Shown here piece by piece: positions 36,401 through 44,528 of a DNA stretch of 64,000 nucleotides (position 1 is its first letter; each line of letters opens with the position of its first letter). The notes under the pieces are model-generated. The model was not told the DNA's origin, made no database searches, and was given only the letters and a program-made list of their open reading frames with translations. The stretch covers positions 72,022 to 136,021 of the forward strand of contig NZ_DHOS01000047.1 in assembly GCF_002410825.1 (NCBI RefSeq), read 5' to 3'. The stretch comes from Proteiniphilum sp. UBA5384 (GTDB lineage: Bacteria; Bacteroidota; Bacteroidia; Bacteroidales; Dysgonomonadaceae). Position numbers and translations under genes: made by a program.

Positions 36401-37933
36401 GGTTACTAAGAATGTATAATCACCCTCCGGCACTCTCATCTTGAATGCCATCCTGCCGTTGGATTCAAAAATATACGCCGATGCGTCAAAAGGCAGCGGA
36501 CCGTAAGAATCGATAAATGCCTGGGGTGCTTCGGTTACGATAACTTTGACAACTTCGGTTGTGTTGTTGTAATAGAACCCGATATTGTACCATCCCTCCT
36601 CACAGTCGGGATTAGAGGCTTGAAAAAGAGTTGGTTTAGTAGTAGGGGGAGTGATTGTTAAAGTCCTCGTTTTGGAAACTCCACATTCATTGGTAACGGT
36701 AACTGTATAATTCCCGAATGGCACCGGATGGGATGCGGAACCGAATGCTATCTCTGTACCGCTTGTGTACGCTTCCTCCAACGAGGTGTAGGTATGGCTG
36801 TATTCCCCGTCGGCGAAATCGTCGTTATACTCCCAGGGTTTAAAATCGGACGGGTAACTGTCGAACGTTACCGTGGTCTCCGCACCCACGTAAAAATAAC
36901 TGAAGTTGTGTATCTTGAAATACCTATTCCCGCAATTGCCAATATAACTACCGAAGCTATAGTCAGGTTGATAGGTGGAGTTCGACTGTCGTGTTTCCAC
37001 TTTTCCACAGGCATCCGTTGTGGTGACGGTATAATTCAACGCATCTCCCGGGTTGACATTCCCGACATGTACCGGTATTTGCGTTTCAGTAAAATTGCTT
37101 ACTACTCGGGTTTCTTCATAAATGACCTCTCCGGTAGCTGTTTTCGTTGCTTTCATATACACTTCCACGGGATATTGGTAATCAAGAATATATGAAGGTG
37201 AGTAGGCTCCCCCTCTGTCTCCTCCTATGCTTTGAGTAAAACTAAATCCGTTGCAGGAAGTGAGGTTGCCGGAAACAAATAGCGATGCGTTTGAAGGCCT
37301 CACTGTTGCGATGAGCGGGTTTACGGGCACATCTTTCGTTACCACGTTGCCGCAAGCGTCTTCCACTGCCACGCGATAGGTGCCCGATGCGACCGGTTCC
37401 GTAAAGGTCGGGGAGTCTTGGAAAGGATAAATAACCGCCCCGGTAAGGTCGCGCAGTTCGTAGTGGACGGGCCTGCCGGTTGTGCCTGTATTTACGGTGA
37501 GCACACTCTTATCGCCGCAAACAAGCTTGGGTGTTATGGTTATGTTTGCCGTGGGGATGGCCACAAAATTGTTACCGACATTGAAGTCAACGGGGATCAG
37601 GTTGGCGATCTCCCCCTCGAAATTTTGCACTACCTGCACCGTGTAGCTACCTTGTTGCAGAAAGTCTTCGGTGTGCGTTACGGTTGCTGCGGTTGCTTCT
37701 ACCTGGGAGATGGGTGTCCGGTAAGGATTACTCGTGTCGGGTAACTTGTAGAGTATAAAATCGAGTGTGGCGCCCACCTTTGCGTTCCGCACGGTGAAAG
37801 CGGCTTTGCCATCACCCTCGCAGAATGTGGGAGTTGTTACAACTGTAACCGTCTGGGCAAAGATACCGGACGAAAATAATCCCAGTACCATTGCCAATAA
37901 AAGCGATTTCTTTTTTGCTGTGAAAATAATCAT
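33500..37933 (-). CDS. Giant secreted protein with SprB-like beta repeats and type IX-like C-terminal signal
   Basis: A 1477-residue exported protein with signal peptide ending in GIFAQ. The first 750 residues contain several related beta-sandwich repeats: GTYRVAVEDACGNVVTK, GNYTVTVTNECGVSKTRT, GDYTFLVTNSCGEEITQT and GEYTVRITDSKCGDAL, resembling SprB-like or adhesin repeats. A middle part (about 950-1250) has features such as WHGTIDTDWAKTGNW seen in large surface proteins. The end, LSKGIYVVRLQNAEITDARRVIIE, resembles the type A sorting signal of the type IX secretion system. It is probably a surface adhesin. A remnant of a second such C-terminus precedes its start codon. Confidence 0.8.
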   Translation of the reverse strand: MIIFTAKKKSLLLAMVLGLFSSGIFAQTVTVVTTPTFCEGDGKAAFTVRNAKVGATLDFILYKLPDTSNPYRTPISQVEATAATVTHTEDFLQQGSYTVQVVQNFEGEIANLIPVDFNVGNNFVAIPTANITITPKLVCGDKSVLTVNTGTTGRPVHYELRDLTGAVIYPFQDSPTFTEPVASGTYRVAVEDACGNVVTKDVPVNPLIATVRPSNASLFVSGNLTSCNGFSFTQSIGGDRGGAYSPSYILDYQYPVEVYMKATKTATGEVIYEETRVVSNFTETQIPVHVGNVNPGDALNYTVTTTDACGKVETRQSNSTYQPDYSFGSYIGNCGNRYFKIHNFSYFYVGAETTVTFDSYPSDFKPWEYNDDFADGEYSHTYTSLEEAYTSGTEIAFGSASHPVPFGNYTVTVTNECGVSKTRTLTITPPTTKPTLFQASNPDCEEGWYNIGFYYNNTTEVVKVIVTEAPQAFIDSYGPLPFDASAYIFESNGRMAFKMRVPEGDYTFLVTNSCGEEITQTVSLRSKVVELTSSNVSYTRYCGSYFTVAASATMTSSNNASNSYYLQKWYPEKNAWGHPTTAVTGDVPIRNESCMKFSTNTPFYVSGDFRVITFPVLSRFVGGTNNYTDTECPNIWFELDRFTIPEGSIALNDYYTIGCEYGTYNLLIDATGVGDLKYEIISKDGQAFPVNNGNDPVFTGLAPGEYTVRITDSKCGDALTANLKLITNKLPVIKSQELCEGNDGRLYVNGASFLTVEWYKNGTPTGITGHYYPFAPYDAEADKGLYEARLSYPSNSNWCSSDGNTTISFDLKPSITNDAHAGTGKTVTIARSDFDDGLVNLFDYLEGEYDKHGEWMDMNDTGFLFGNMWYVKNMPGGTYQFKYAVEGTCTAYDETIVTITLIGSNYWHGTIDTDWAKTGNWTANYVPGEGEDIEFATAANNGALGGGNGQGPAKNHLLLDQDRIIGDLINDSDKDLWVTTDNQLVVNGEVKDGNPSAGTIRVKADPENKETNGTLIFANPESNSNVQAIVEFYNKAYECDNCGFYRNQWQYFGIPVQQAAFPATGNETVNQWSEPTNGNKWITPASPMQKFKGYQITHNATIPPSHIYDFKGTLNVGNALVTLSKTPMVNYSGANLVGNSFTAAIPINSEALQFSTEIGDKTVYLFNTGTRDQWRKLNGGTADGLAAGQYLAVPINLAGQVDLPNMIPSTHSFMVFADPATMLTIDYKKLVKNELINDATGNKIATRSASIPAPAGKTSTVQPLPFVRIDIIGTASADRIWIFNKQGTTHGFDSGWDGRKMEEDGIAQLYVSASDNSKLQVATVPDIHNTSVGFVADADGKYTLEFSLSEQLKNAEVYLYDEVTKTRERIHNGVSYTFETKKGETANRFRLLNETPLSQLSPDEELINVTTTADGKIIITNRSKNDCSAFISGIEAPQERIEVKAGGEKTIDSLSKGIYVVRLQNAEITDARRVIIE

Positions 37934-37945
37934 TCTAGTGCTACT

Positions 37946-38029
37946 TTAATTTATAGTGACTCTCCTCGCATCGGTAACCTCCGAACCATGTGGAACCGGA
38001 AGTATAACTACCGTCCTGCTTGCTGATAT
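37946..38029 (-). pseudogene. Remnant of a second type IX-like C-terminus
   Basis: On the minus strand this reads ISASRTVVILPVPHGSEV-TDARRVTIN followed by a TAA stop, in a frame blocked upstream by a further stop. The last codons match the end of the giant protein (EITDARRVIIE, stop) both in protein and DNA: GGAGATTACCGATGCAAGG against GGAGGTTACCGATGCGAGG. It lies immediately before the giant gene's start codon. This looks like the scar of a deleted or recombined tandem paralogue of which only the last 20-odd codons survive. Confidence 0.55.
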
Positions 38030-38250
38030 AATCAAAACTTATGGGAATTGTGCATTAACATTATTAAAAATGGACATGACAAAAAATGTCATAGCAGATA
38101 ATAATGTTAGGGTAAAAAAGAAAGAATTTTCTTTTTTCATAATTACAGGTTGGTTGTTTTAGTTTCAACTCAATGGATCTTACTCCACTCGTCATTGAGC
38201 TTTGTAGGTTTTGGGATTAAGGCAGCAAAACTATAGTTATTCGGAATCCA

Positions 38251-38320
38251 TGAGAAATATTCTCACACTTCAAATACACTTCGCGGGTGTGTTTGCAGGC
38301 ACTCTATTTATACTCTATGG
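38251..38320. promoter_or_regulatory. Dyad and two 11-bp-phased direct-repeat elements
   Basis: A TGAGAA-ATA-TTCTCA dyad (38251-38265) overlaps a direct repeat ACACTTCAAATACACTTC (38265-38282). A second element, CACTCTATTTATACTCTAT, lies at 38300-38318. In both, the half-site ACTYY recurs after exactly 11 bases, one helical turn. A third, very similar element is in front of the TPR/LuxR regulator gene at 39934. Such phased direct repeats suggest tandem binding of one regulator. The elements lie upstream of the minus-strand giant gene. Confidence 0.5.
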
Positions 38321-38355
38321 CAATATAGGGTGATTGTGGATGTGTAAATTGAAGA

Positions 38356-39846
38356 TTATCTGTTTTTTTCTTTGGATGTATGTTGGAGAAACTCATTCAA
38401 CCAATAATACATATCAATTTCCGTATCGATATTCAGTTTTTTTCTGAGCCGGTATTTACGATTTTCGATTGTCCTGAATGAGCGGTGGGTAAAATCAGAT
38501 ATTTCTTTGTTGGAGAATCCAAGATAAATAAAGGCAAGTGTTTGTAATTCACTTAAAAGCAACTTTGGGTAATGCTTAAAAAGTTTGTTTGTAAAATCAG
38601 GATAAACCTCTTGGAATTTAGGCATAAAAGCCGGATCATTCTTTTTTGCCAGCTCTATCACCTCTGTCAATGATTCATTTATCTTTTTTTCGTGCACTTT
38701 CATTTTCTGTTCTATTTGCCGGTGATATTTTGCTTTGTATCGTCTACTAAATACCAGCATAGAAACTATGGTGCTTAATAACAAGATAATAGCAGCTCTA
38801 TCCATATAGAATTTTTTGTTTTGCTCATTATTTAACTTTTTCTCGTTGTTTATTAGTAAGTTAATCATGTTTTTAGCTACTCCTAATTTATTTTCGTCAA
38901 GCTCCTTCTCAATAAGAAATTTCTTCTTATCAAATTCTTTGGCAGCTATTGTATCATTGAGTAGTAATAATGTTTTGCTCAAACGCTCATAGATAGATGG
39001 ATATGCAGCTTTTAAGCCTAATTCATCGAGACTGTCCAATGCCTTGTAATAGTAGTATAATGCCGAGTCTGTATTATTCATTGAAAAGAACATATCTCCT
39101 TTGCGGGAATAGGTTCTGTGATAATAAGGGTAATTGTACTTGTCTGCCAACTCAATGGACCTGTTGAAGAAATTATGCGCTGAGTCTATTTCGCTTTCAT
39201 CGGCCTTGAATGTTCCCAAGTTAGTATATGCATTGATAAGGAGAGTATAAACGATAGATTCATCCATCGAGGTTAATATTTCAATTTCTTTTTGGGTATA
39301 TAACCGTGTTGAATCAGGGCAATCAATTATTGTATATAGATGTGCTAGGTTCTCATAAGCGAGAGCGGTAAAATAATCTCTATGCAATGGTTGATTTATC
39401 TGTTTTGTATAGGTAAGACCTTTTAAATACTCGTCTTTAGCCTTTTCCTGTAAACCCACGTAGGAATAAATCCGGGCCCGTATCCTGATAAATTCGGAGA
39501 TTAATTTGGGATCTCCATCTGTATTTTCCTCTCCAAGAATAGCATAGTGCATTGCTTTATCATAATTCCCCGTGTCAAAAAGTGCTTGTGAAATATAAAA
39601 ATAAGATTCAGCTATCCCCTTGCGGAAGTTTGACGATTGGGCTGATTCAAGCGCTTTAAAAGCAAACCGGAGACTGTTTTCAGTATCAATTAAAGCACTA
39701 TAATCCTGTGCGAGGTCGAGTAGGCTATCTACCTCTTGCCTCACTTTCACCGGCGATGTTTTGAACCTGGAACAACCCCCAAGTAACAATAGGACTATTG
39801 AAAACAACGAGATTGTTTTCAATATTGGAGTGATTACAATTGACAT
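38356..39846 (-). CDS. Membrane-bound TPR/LuxR-type transcriptional regulator
   Basis: A 496-residue one-component regulator. The N-terminus is a signal or anchor with a lipobox-like LLLLGGC. About 300 residues of TPR-like helices follow, for example NFRKGIAESYFYISQALFDTGNYDKAMHYAI. A membrane helix lies near 325-345 (AIILLLSTIVSMLVF). A coiled linker leads to a C-terminal LuxR/GerE helix-turn-helix with LGFSNKEISDFTHRSFRTIENRKYRLRKKLNI. The TPR part would face the periplasm and the HTH the cytoplasm. A paralogue of the same architecture sits next to the second fimbrial locus, so both may control surface structures. Confidence 0.85.
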   Translation of the reverse strand: MSIVITPILKTISLFSIVLLLLGGCSRFKTSPVKVRQEVDSLLDLAQDYSALIDTENSLRFAFKALESAQSSNFRKGIAESYFYISQALFDTGNYDKAMHYAILGEENTDGDPKLISEFIRIRARIYSYVGLQEKAKDEYLKGLTYTKQINQPLHRDYFTALAYENLAHLYTIIDCPDSTRLYTQKEIEILTSMDESIVYTLLINAYTNLGTFKADESEIDSAHNFFNRSIELADKYNYPYYHRTYSRKGDMFFSMNNTDSALYYYYKALDSLDELGLKAAYPSIYERLSKTLLLLNDTIAAKEFDKKKFLIEKELDENKLGVAKNMINLLINNEKKLNNEQNKKFYMDRAAIILLLSTIVSMLVFSRRYKAKYHRQIEQKMKVHEKKINESLTEVIELAKKNDPAFMPKFQEVYPDFTNKLFKHYPKLLLSELQTLAFIYLGFSNKEISDFTHRSFRTIENRKYRLRKKLNIDTEIDMYYWLNEFLQHTSKEKNR

Positions 39847-40222
39847 GACATTGTCTGCTTTCGAAAAGCAAATAGTTTTGGTTTAATTTGTTGCAAAACA
39901 AATCATTTTCATCGATTTAAGCATTAAAAACAGACACTCTAAATACACTCTATTTCCCTTATTCCAGTCTAAAAGATGTGTTTTTTGCTTTTTTTCGATT
40001 AGAAGTGTTTGGGAGGATAGAATAGAAACTTTATTCCCATCCGCAAATCGCCAGAAGAAAATTTATATACAAATTCTTGATCATTGATATCACATTTAAC
40101 AGACTCTATCATTGGTATGTATAATTATATATTTTATGCCATATCGACACTGTCATATATGATTGGTGAAGTGCGAAAATAAAGATTTTTCTTTGCTTTT
40201 CAATCATAAAAGATAGAGTTTT
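39847..40222. other. Divergent intergenic region between TPR/LuxR regulator and XRE gene
   Basis: The 376-base region is AT-rich and contains no gene I can support. It holds the promoter regions of both flanking genes and the direct-repeat element at 39934-39953. No clear -33/-7 pair of the housekeeping type was found for either gene. Confidence 0.5.
39934..39953. promoter_or_regulatory. 11-bp-phased direct-repeat element upstream of the TPR/LuxR regulator
   Basis: ACACTCTAAATACACTCTAT contains two copies of ACTCTAW exactly 11 bases apart and matches the elements at 38265 and 38299. It lies about 90 bases before the regulator start codon, a place suited to autoregulation. The sequence match is direct; the link to the regulator is inference. 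Confidence 0.5.
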
Positions 40223-40444
40223 ATGGATAAGGAGGATTTATGTCTAAAGATTGGTCAAAGAATCAGAGAATTTAGGATGTCTCAAAATTTATCTTTGCAA
40301 GAATTATCTGATAAACTGAATATTGAGTACAATAACCTAATAAGGATTGAGAAAGGGAGAACTAATCCAACTGTGGAGACATTATATAAAATTAGTCAAT
40401 CACTCAATATCAAGTTAAGAGATTTGGTAAATGTGGATGATTGA
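40223..40444 (+). CDS. XRE-family helix-turn-helix regulator
   Basis: A 73-residue protein that is almost entirely a Cro/C1-type HTH: IGQRIREFRMSQNLSLQELSDKLNIEYNNLIRIEKGRTNPTVETLYKISQSLNI. Small XRE proteins of this kind bind operator DNA as dimers, sometimes as part of restriction-modification or toxin systems, but no such partner is present here. It converges on the cytidylate-kinase-like gene 40 bases downstream. Targets are unknown. Confidence 0.85.
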   Translation: MDKEDLCLKIGQRIREFRMSQNLSLQELSDKLNIEYNNLIRIEKGRTNPTVETLYKISQSLNIKLRDLVNVDD

Positions 40445-40483
40445 CCTATACTTGGGCTACTGTTTATATGGTTCCCAAGGATG

Positions 40484-41116
40484 TCATCCGCGCTGGGTGA
40501 ATCCATATAGAAAATCCTCGATAAAATCGGCGGTCGCCTCGATGCCCAATGCCGATGAGTTGATGCATAAATGGTACGACTCGGCGGCGCCCCATTGTTT
40601 ATTGCTGTAATAATTGTAATATCCGGCCCGTTTTTTATCTGTTTTCCCAATCAGCTCCAAGGCTTTCTTCTCGGTCAGTTCATAGTAATCCATGACTCGC
40701 TTTATCCGGTCGTCTTCTTCAGCGCTGATAAAGACGTTTAAGGCATGTGGATGATCGCGTAAAATATAATCGGCGCAACGCCCTACAAATATGCACGATT
40801 TTTCGCGGGCCAAATTCTGTATCACTTCACTTTGAATTTGAAATAACTTCTCGTTCCAAAGGTAACTGTTGGAAAAATTTTCGTCCAGCACCGGTGATTT
40901 AAGTCCCAGCAGTCCTCCGGTCAAGGTGAAACGTTTCTTCTCATCTGCCTTTTCAAATACCTCTTTGGCCAAACCGCTCTGTTGCGATGCCAACGCGATC
41001 AACTCTTTGTCATAAAACGCCATATCCAGCTGCTTCGATAAGATCCGTCCTATTTGCCGTCCGCCACTACCCAATTGGCGACCTATATTAATAATAAAAT
41101 TGTCGTTCATATTCAT
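40484..41116 (-). CDS. Cytidylate kinase-like family protein
   Basis: A 210-residue protein of the cytidylate-kinase-like family (AAA/P-loop kinase-like). The N-terminus has INIGRQLGSGGRQIGRILSKQLDMAFYDKELI, where the Gly-rich loop takes the place of the P-loop. IFVGRCADYILRDHPHALNVFISA and RIKRVMDYYELTEKKALELIGKTDKKRAGYYNYY follow as in the family. The start at 41116 is set by an ATGA overlap with the stop of the MATE gene, which implies translational coupling; an ATG at 41110 is possible. The physiological nucleotide substrate is not established. Confidence 0.87.
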   Translation of the reverse strand: MNMNDNFIINIGRQLGSGGRQIGRILSKQLDMAFYDKELIALASQQSGLAKEVFEKADEKKRFTLTGGLLGLKSPVLDENFSNSYLWNEKLFQIQSEVIQNLAREKSCIFVGRCADYILRDHPHALNVFISAEEDDRIKRVMDYYELTEKKALELIGKTDKKRAGYYNYYSNKQWGAAESYHLCINSSALGIEATADFIEDFLYGFTQRG

Positions 41117-42459
41117 TTTGTTTTGAATTTCTTGAATTGATAGATTAACATGGCGGCAGCCACGATGCTCGCAATCAGGTCGGCGGCGGGCATGCTGTAC
41201 CAGATGCCGTTGATTCCCCAGTAATGAGGAAAGATCAGCAAGCATGGCAATAAGAATAACAATTGGCGGCTAAGTGACATGAAGATGGCTTTGCCGACCA
41301 TACCGATACTCTGGAAAAAGTTGGACGTCACCATCTGGAAGCCGATGATCGGAAATGTGATGAAAGTAATGCGTAACCCATTTTTAGAAAGCTCAATCAG
41401 TTCCCTGTCGCTGGTAAATAGGGAGGCAATCGCTTCCGGAAAAAGGCGTACCACCAGAAAGCCGAAAGTAGTCACGCCGGTAGCCACGATGATCGATTTT
41501 TTCAAGACCTCGTTCACCCGTTTATAGAGCATCGCACCGAAATTATAACCGGCGATGGGTTGCATTCCCTGGTTCAATCCCATCACAATCATAAGAAACA
41601 AAAAGGAGATACGGTTCACGATGCCATAAGCCCCTACGGCCAGGTCGCCTCCCGTGCGTAACAATCCCTGATTGATGACAATGACAATCAGGCACGACAC
41701 GGCATTCATCAGGAATGGAGACAAGCCGATCGAAAGCGAATCGGTCACAATTTTTTTATGTAGCTTGAAGGCTTTTTTTTGAAGGTAGATGAAATTATTC
41801 TTATCGCTGAAGAACTTCAATTGCCAGATCAACATAACCGTTTGCGAAATGACGGTGGCCCATGCGCTTCCTTTTATTCCCCATTCAAATACAAAGATAA
41901 ACAGTGGATTCAGCACAAGGTTAATCATTACGGTGGCGATGGTGGCAACCATGGCCTTGTCAGGCCTTCCCGACGAGCGTAACATACCGTTCAGACCGAG
42001 GTATAAGTGGGAGATAACGTTCCCCAATAAGATAACATGCATAAAATCGCGTGCATAAGGGATTGTTACTTCGCTAGCCCCGAAAAAGTAGAGGATCGGG
42101 TCTAAGAAAATAAGTGCCACAACCGAGAATCCTATACCGAAAATAACATTCAATGTCAGTTCATTCCCCAGGATGATGTTGGCGGTCTTATAATCTTTCT
42201 GTCCCATGCGTATGGAAAGCAACGTGGCTGCTCCCGCACCGACCAGTGAACCGAATGCCGCCGCGAGATTCATCAGCGGGAAGGTAATGGCCAATCCTGA
42301 AATGGCCAATGATCCCACCCCGTGTCCGATAAAAATACTATCCGTAATATGGTACAGAGATGAAGCAGTCATCGCAATAATAGCCGGGAGGGCATATTGT
42401 GCCAACAATTTACCTATTTTCTCCGTACCTAATTCGGTCGGATTTCTCACTACACTCAT
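41113..42459 (-). CDS. MATE-family multidrug efflux transporter
   Basis: Inner-membrane exporter of 448 residues with twelve predicted membrane helices in two homologous halves. The N-terminus ELGTEKIGKLLAQYALPAIIAMTASSLYHITDSIFIGHGVG and the internal SIGLSPFLMNAVSCLIVIVINQGLLRTGGD are typical of the NorM/DinF-type Na+- or H+-driven drug antiporters. GLNQGMQPIAGYNFGAMLYKRV is a further family signature. The stop overlaps the cytidylate-kinase-like start, so the pair form an operon. The exported compound cannot be predicted. Confidence 0.93.
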   Translation of the reverse strand: MSVVRNPTELGTEKIGKLLAQYALPAIIAMTASSLYHITDSIFIGHGVGSLAISGLAITFPLMNLAAAFGSLVGAGAATLLSIRMGQKDYKTANIILGNELTLNVIFGIGFSVVALIFLDPILYFFGASEVTIPYARDFMHVILLGNVISHLYLGLNGMLRSSGRPDKAMVATIATVMINLVLNPLFIFVFEWGIKGSAWATVISQTVMLIWQLKFFSDKNNFIYLQKKAFKLHKKIVTDSLSIGLSPFLMNAVSCLIVIVINQGLLRTGGDLAVGAYGIVNRISFLFLMIVMGLNQGMQPIAGYNFGAMLYKRVNEVLKKSIIVATGVTTFGFLVVRLFPEAIASLFTSDRELIELSKNGLRITFITFPIIGFQMVTSNFFQSIGMVGKAIFMSLSRQLLFLLPCLLIFPHYWGINGIWYSMPAADLIASIVAAAMLIYQFKKFKTK

Positions 42460-42697
42460 TCGTTATTATTCTTTTTTTATTTTGCGGCATCAAAGCTACT
42501 AAAAAGAAAATGATGATTTTGTTAAATAAATATATGTTTTGAATAAAAGGTATCCGGCATACTATTGATGATCAAAGAGAGGCCGGTTTGTTCGTTTTAT
42601 ATAGATCATATAAACAAACAATCCTTATGCTTCTCAAAACGTATAGGCTGCTGATTTGTATTTTGATAAGGCGTGAAGAAAGAAAATACAGTCAAAT

Positions 42698-44191
42698 TTA
42701 TTTGTTTTGTCGAGTGTAGAAAATGTCAGACTCCGTGATGGGTTCATACTTGGGAACGAGTGATTTCATGATTGCCCACCCTATCAGATAGGCAAAGGCG
42801 CAGATACAGAAGATAATGAAATAACCGGCAGGTTTTCCTTCAAATCCCATAAATGTCATATTGGTTTCACCGGCAAAATGGAACAGGTTACCGGCGCTTT
42901 TCTGCATAATCATCGACCCTACACCCCCGGCCATTCCACCAATGCCCGTGACGGTTGCAATGGCACCTTGCGGAAGCATATCGCCAATAGTTGAGAAGAG
43001 GTTGGCGCTCCAGGCCTGGTGTGCAGCACATCCGATAGAGATAAGCAATACGGGAATCCAGGCAGCATTCTTACCCAAATAAGCAAACTCCACACCCAAG
43101 GGTTGTGCAAGCAACACCACCAACGGGAAAAATGCAAAAATCAGCATCGCCTTCATGCGTGCGGCATACGGATTCTGTCCGCTCTTGTGAATAAACACAG
43201 TGGGTAGTTTTCCACCATATATCGAGAGTATGGTCACAATCAGGTAGAGCGTGAAAATAAGAGCCATGCCTAATCCTTCGGTTGTTTTAATGCCGAATTG
43301 CGTATTCAGGTAGGAGGGGGTCCAGAACAGGAAGAACCACCATACACCGTCGGTCATGAACTTCCCGGCAACAAATGCCCAAGTCTGCTTATATGAAAAG
43401 CATTTCTTCAAGGATACTTTTGCCACACCGGGCTTGGCATCCTCTTCGGCCAATTCATAGTTGTCCTGCTCAATATAATCCAGTTCGAGCTGATTGACCC
43501 TTTTACTTTCTGTCGGTTTATCGTAGAAGAAAACCCAGAATGCCATCCAGATAAAACCCAGCACGCCGATAATGATAAAGGCCATTTCCCAGCCAAACGC
43601 TTTTGCCAAAGGAGGAATACTCAGAGGAGCAAACAATGCCCCGATGGATGCCCCCGCATTGAAGATGGAAGTGGCATAGGCACGGTCCTTCTTGGGGAAA
43701 TATTCGGCTGTTGCCTTGATGGCTGCGGGGAAGTTGCCCGCCTCACCGAGTGCCAGCACGCCGCGTGCCACTAGGAAGCACCACATGCTGACCGTGGCGA
43801 TTACTACTGCCAAGTCTCCCGTGGCAGCTGCCAGCTCTGCCGCACTGTCCAGACCGACATAGGCTTCGGTGATGATACCGCACAATGCATGCAGACAGGC
43901 TCCAAAACTCCATACGCCGATGGCCCAGAGAAACCCCTTTTTAGTTCCCATCCATTCTACAAAACGCCCGGCGAAGAGCATGCTGATGGCATAGAAAATA
44001 GAAAAGAATGAGGTGATAGTCCCGTAATGCGATTCATTCCAATGGAACTCGGGTTTGATAAACTCATCCCATGTGAGCGACAATACCTGCCTGTCCAGAT
44101 AGTTGATGGTGGTTGCGAAGAATAGCATTGCAACCACTGTCCAGCGGAAATTGGTCATTTTTCCCTTCTCTCCCTGTTGTAGTTTACCCAT
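42698..44191 (-). CDS. exuT: MFS hexuronate transporter
   Basis: Inner-membrane proton-linked symporter of the anion:cation symporter (ACS) branch, 497 residues with twelve helices. The start MTNFRWTVVAMLFFATTINYLDRQVLSLTWDEF and GALGEAGNFPAAIKATAEYFPKKDRAYATSIFNAGASIGALFAP match ExuT-type hexuronate carriers. It is divergent from uxaC, and the shared gap holds a canonical promoter for this gene with an overlapping palindromic operator. The neighbours show that glucuronate or galacturonate is the likely cargo; the substrate assignment rests on context as well as similarity. Confidence 0.9.
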   Translation of the reverse strand: MGKLQQGEKGKMTNFRWTVVAMLFFATTINYLDRQVLSLTWDEFIKPEFHWNESHYGTITSFFSIFYAISMLFAGRFVEWMGTKKGFLWAIGVWSFGACLHALCGIITEAYVGLDSAAELAAATGDLAVVIATVSMWCFLVARGVLALGEAGNFPAAIKATAEYFPKKDRAYATSIFNAGASIGALFAPLSIPPLAKAFGWEMAFIIIGVLGFIWMAFWVFFYDKPTESKRVNQLELDYIEQDNYELAEEDAKPGVAKVSLKKCFSYKQTWAFVAGKFMTDGVWWFFLFWTPSYLNTQFGIKTTEGLGMALIFTLYLIVTILSIYGGKLPTVFIHKSGQNPYAARMKAMLIFAFFPLVVLLAQPLGVEFAYLGKNAAWIPVLLISIGCAAHQAWSANLFSTIGDMLPQGAIATVTGIGGMAGGVGSMIMQKSAGNLFHFAGETNMTFMGFEGKPAGYFIIFCICAFAYLIGWAIMKSLVPKYEPITESDIFYTRQNK

Positions 44192-44295
44192 GATTTTTTG
44201 TAATGATTATTATTATTTACAATTGATGCTTCGGATCTAATCTGTCGGTATTTAATTTGCTGTTTTAAATTTGTAATTCTCTATGTCATGGCAGA

Positions 44296-44309
44296 TGTGT
44301 ACGCGCACA
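44296..44309. promoter_or_regulatory. Putative hexuronate operator, exuT side
   Basis: TGTGTACGCGCACA is one of three copies of a motif whose ideal palindrome is TGTGTACGTACACA. It lies directly after the -7 box of the exuT promoter on the minus strand, covering the expected transcription start, where a repressor would block initiation. The regulator (LacI- or GntR-type would fit) is not encoded in this window. Confidence 0.6.
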
Positions 44310-44338
44310 AAATTACGATATGTTTTGACATATTCAAA
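44308..44338 (-). promoter_or_regulatory. exuT: Canonical Bacteroidetes promoter of exuT
   Basis: On the minus strand TTTG and TAATTTTG (forward CAAAATTA at 44308-44315) are separated by exactly 19 bases, a full match to TTTG-N19-TAnnTTTG. The ATG lies about 115 bases downstream, leaving a long leader. The start region overlaps the operator copy at 44296. Confidence 0.7.
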
Positions 44339-44505
44339 ATAAAATATTAAATTTTTATCCGTATTTATAAATCTGGAATTATCAAATCACTAGATTGCTT
44401 ATTTGGCCCGTCTCCTTCAGAAGATGAAAAAGACTTTTAGAAGGATTATATGGAATAATGTGAAAATTTAATTATTGTAGGTGGCTATTATCAAATAAAA
44501 ATATA

Positions 44506-44513
44506 TAACTTTG
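44506..44513 (+). promoter_or_regulatory. uxaC: Candidate -7 box of the uxaC promoter
   Basis: TAACTTTG is a perfect Bacteroidetes -7 box, 91 bases before the uxaC ATG. No good -33 TTTG is found at the usual distance, as in activator-dependent promoters. The two downstream operator copies would lie just after the transcription start. Confidence 0.5.
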
Positions 44514-44528
44514 GAAGTTTATAAGGGT

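Larger units (their letters stand above)
37934..38355. other. Intergenic region between the giant secreted protein and the TPR/LuxR regulator
   Basis: These 422 bases hold, from left to right, a C-terminal coding remnant (37946-38029), AT-rich sequence without a recognisable gene, a TGAGAA-ATA-TTCTCA dyad at 38251-38265, and two direct-repeat elements at 38265-38318. A plus-strand frame at 37956-38162 is antisense to the remnant and is not protein-like. Confidence 0.6.

Noticed and set aside
37956..38162. 68-residue plus-strand frame
   Set aside because: It is antisense to the C-terminal remnant and reads through a low-complexity tail; no start signal or family feature.
40223..40444. XRE gene as antitoxin or restriction control protein
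   Set aside because: No toxin, methylase or nuclease gene is adjacent; the convergent neighbour is a cytidylate-kinase-like protein.
44341..44500. TCCTTC/GAAGGA pairing in the exuT-uxaC gap
   Set aside because: Six pairs over a long loop in AT-rich DNA; no flanking T-run or repeat, likely chance.
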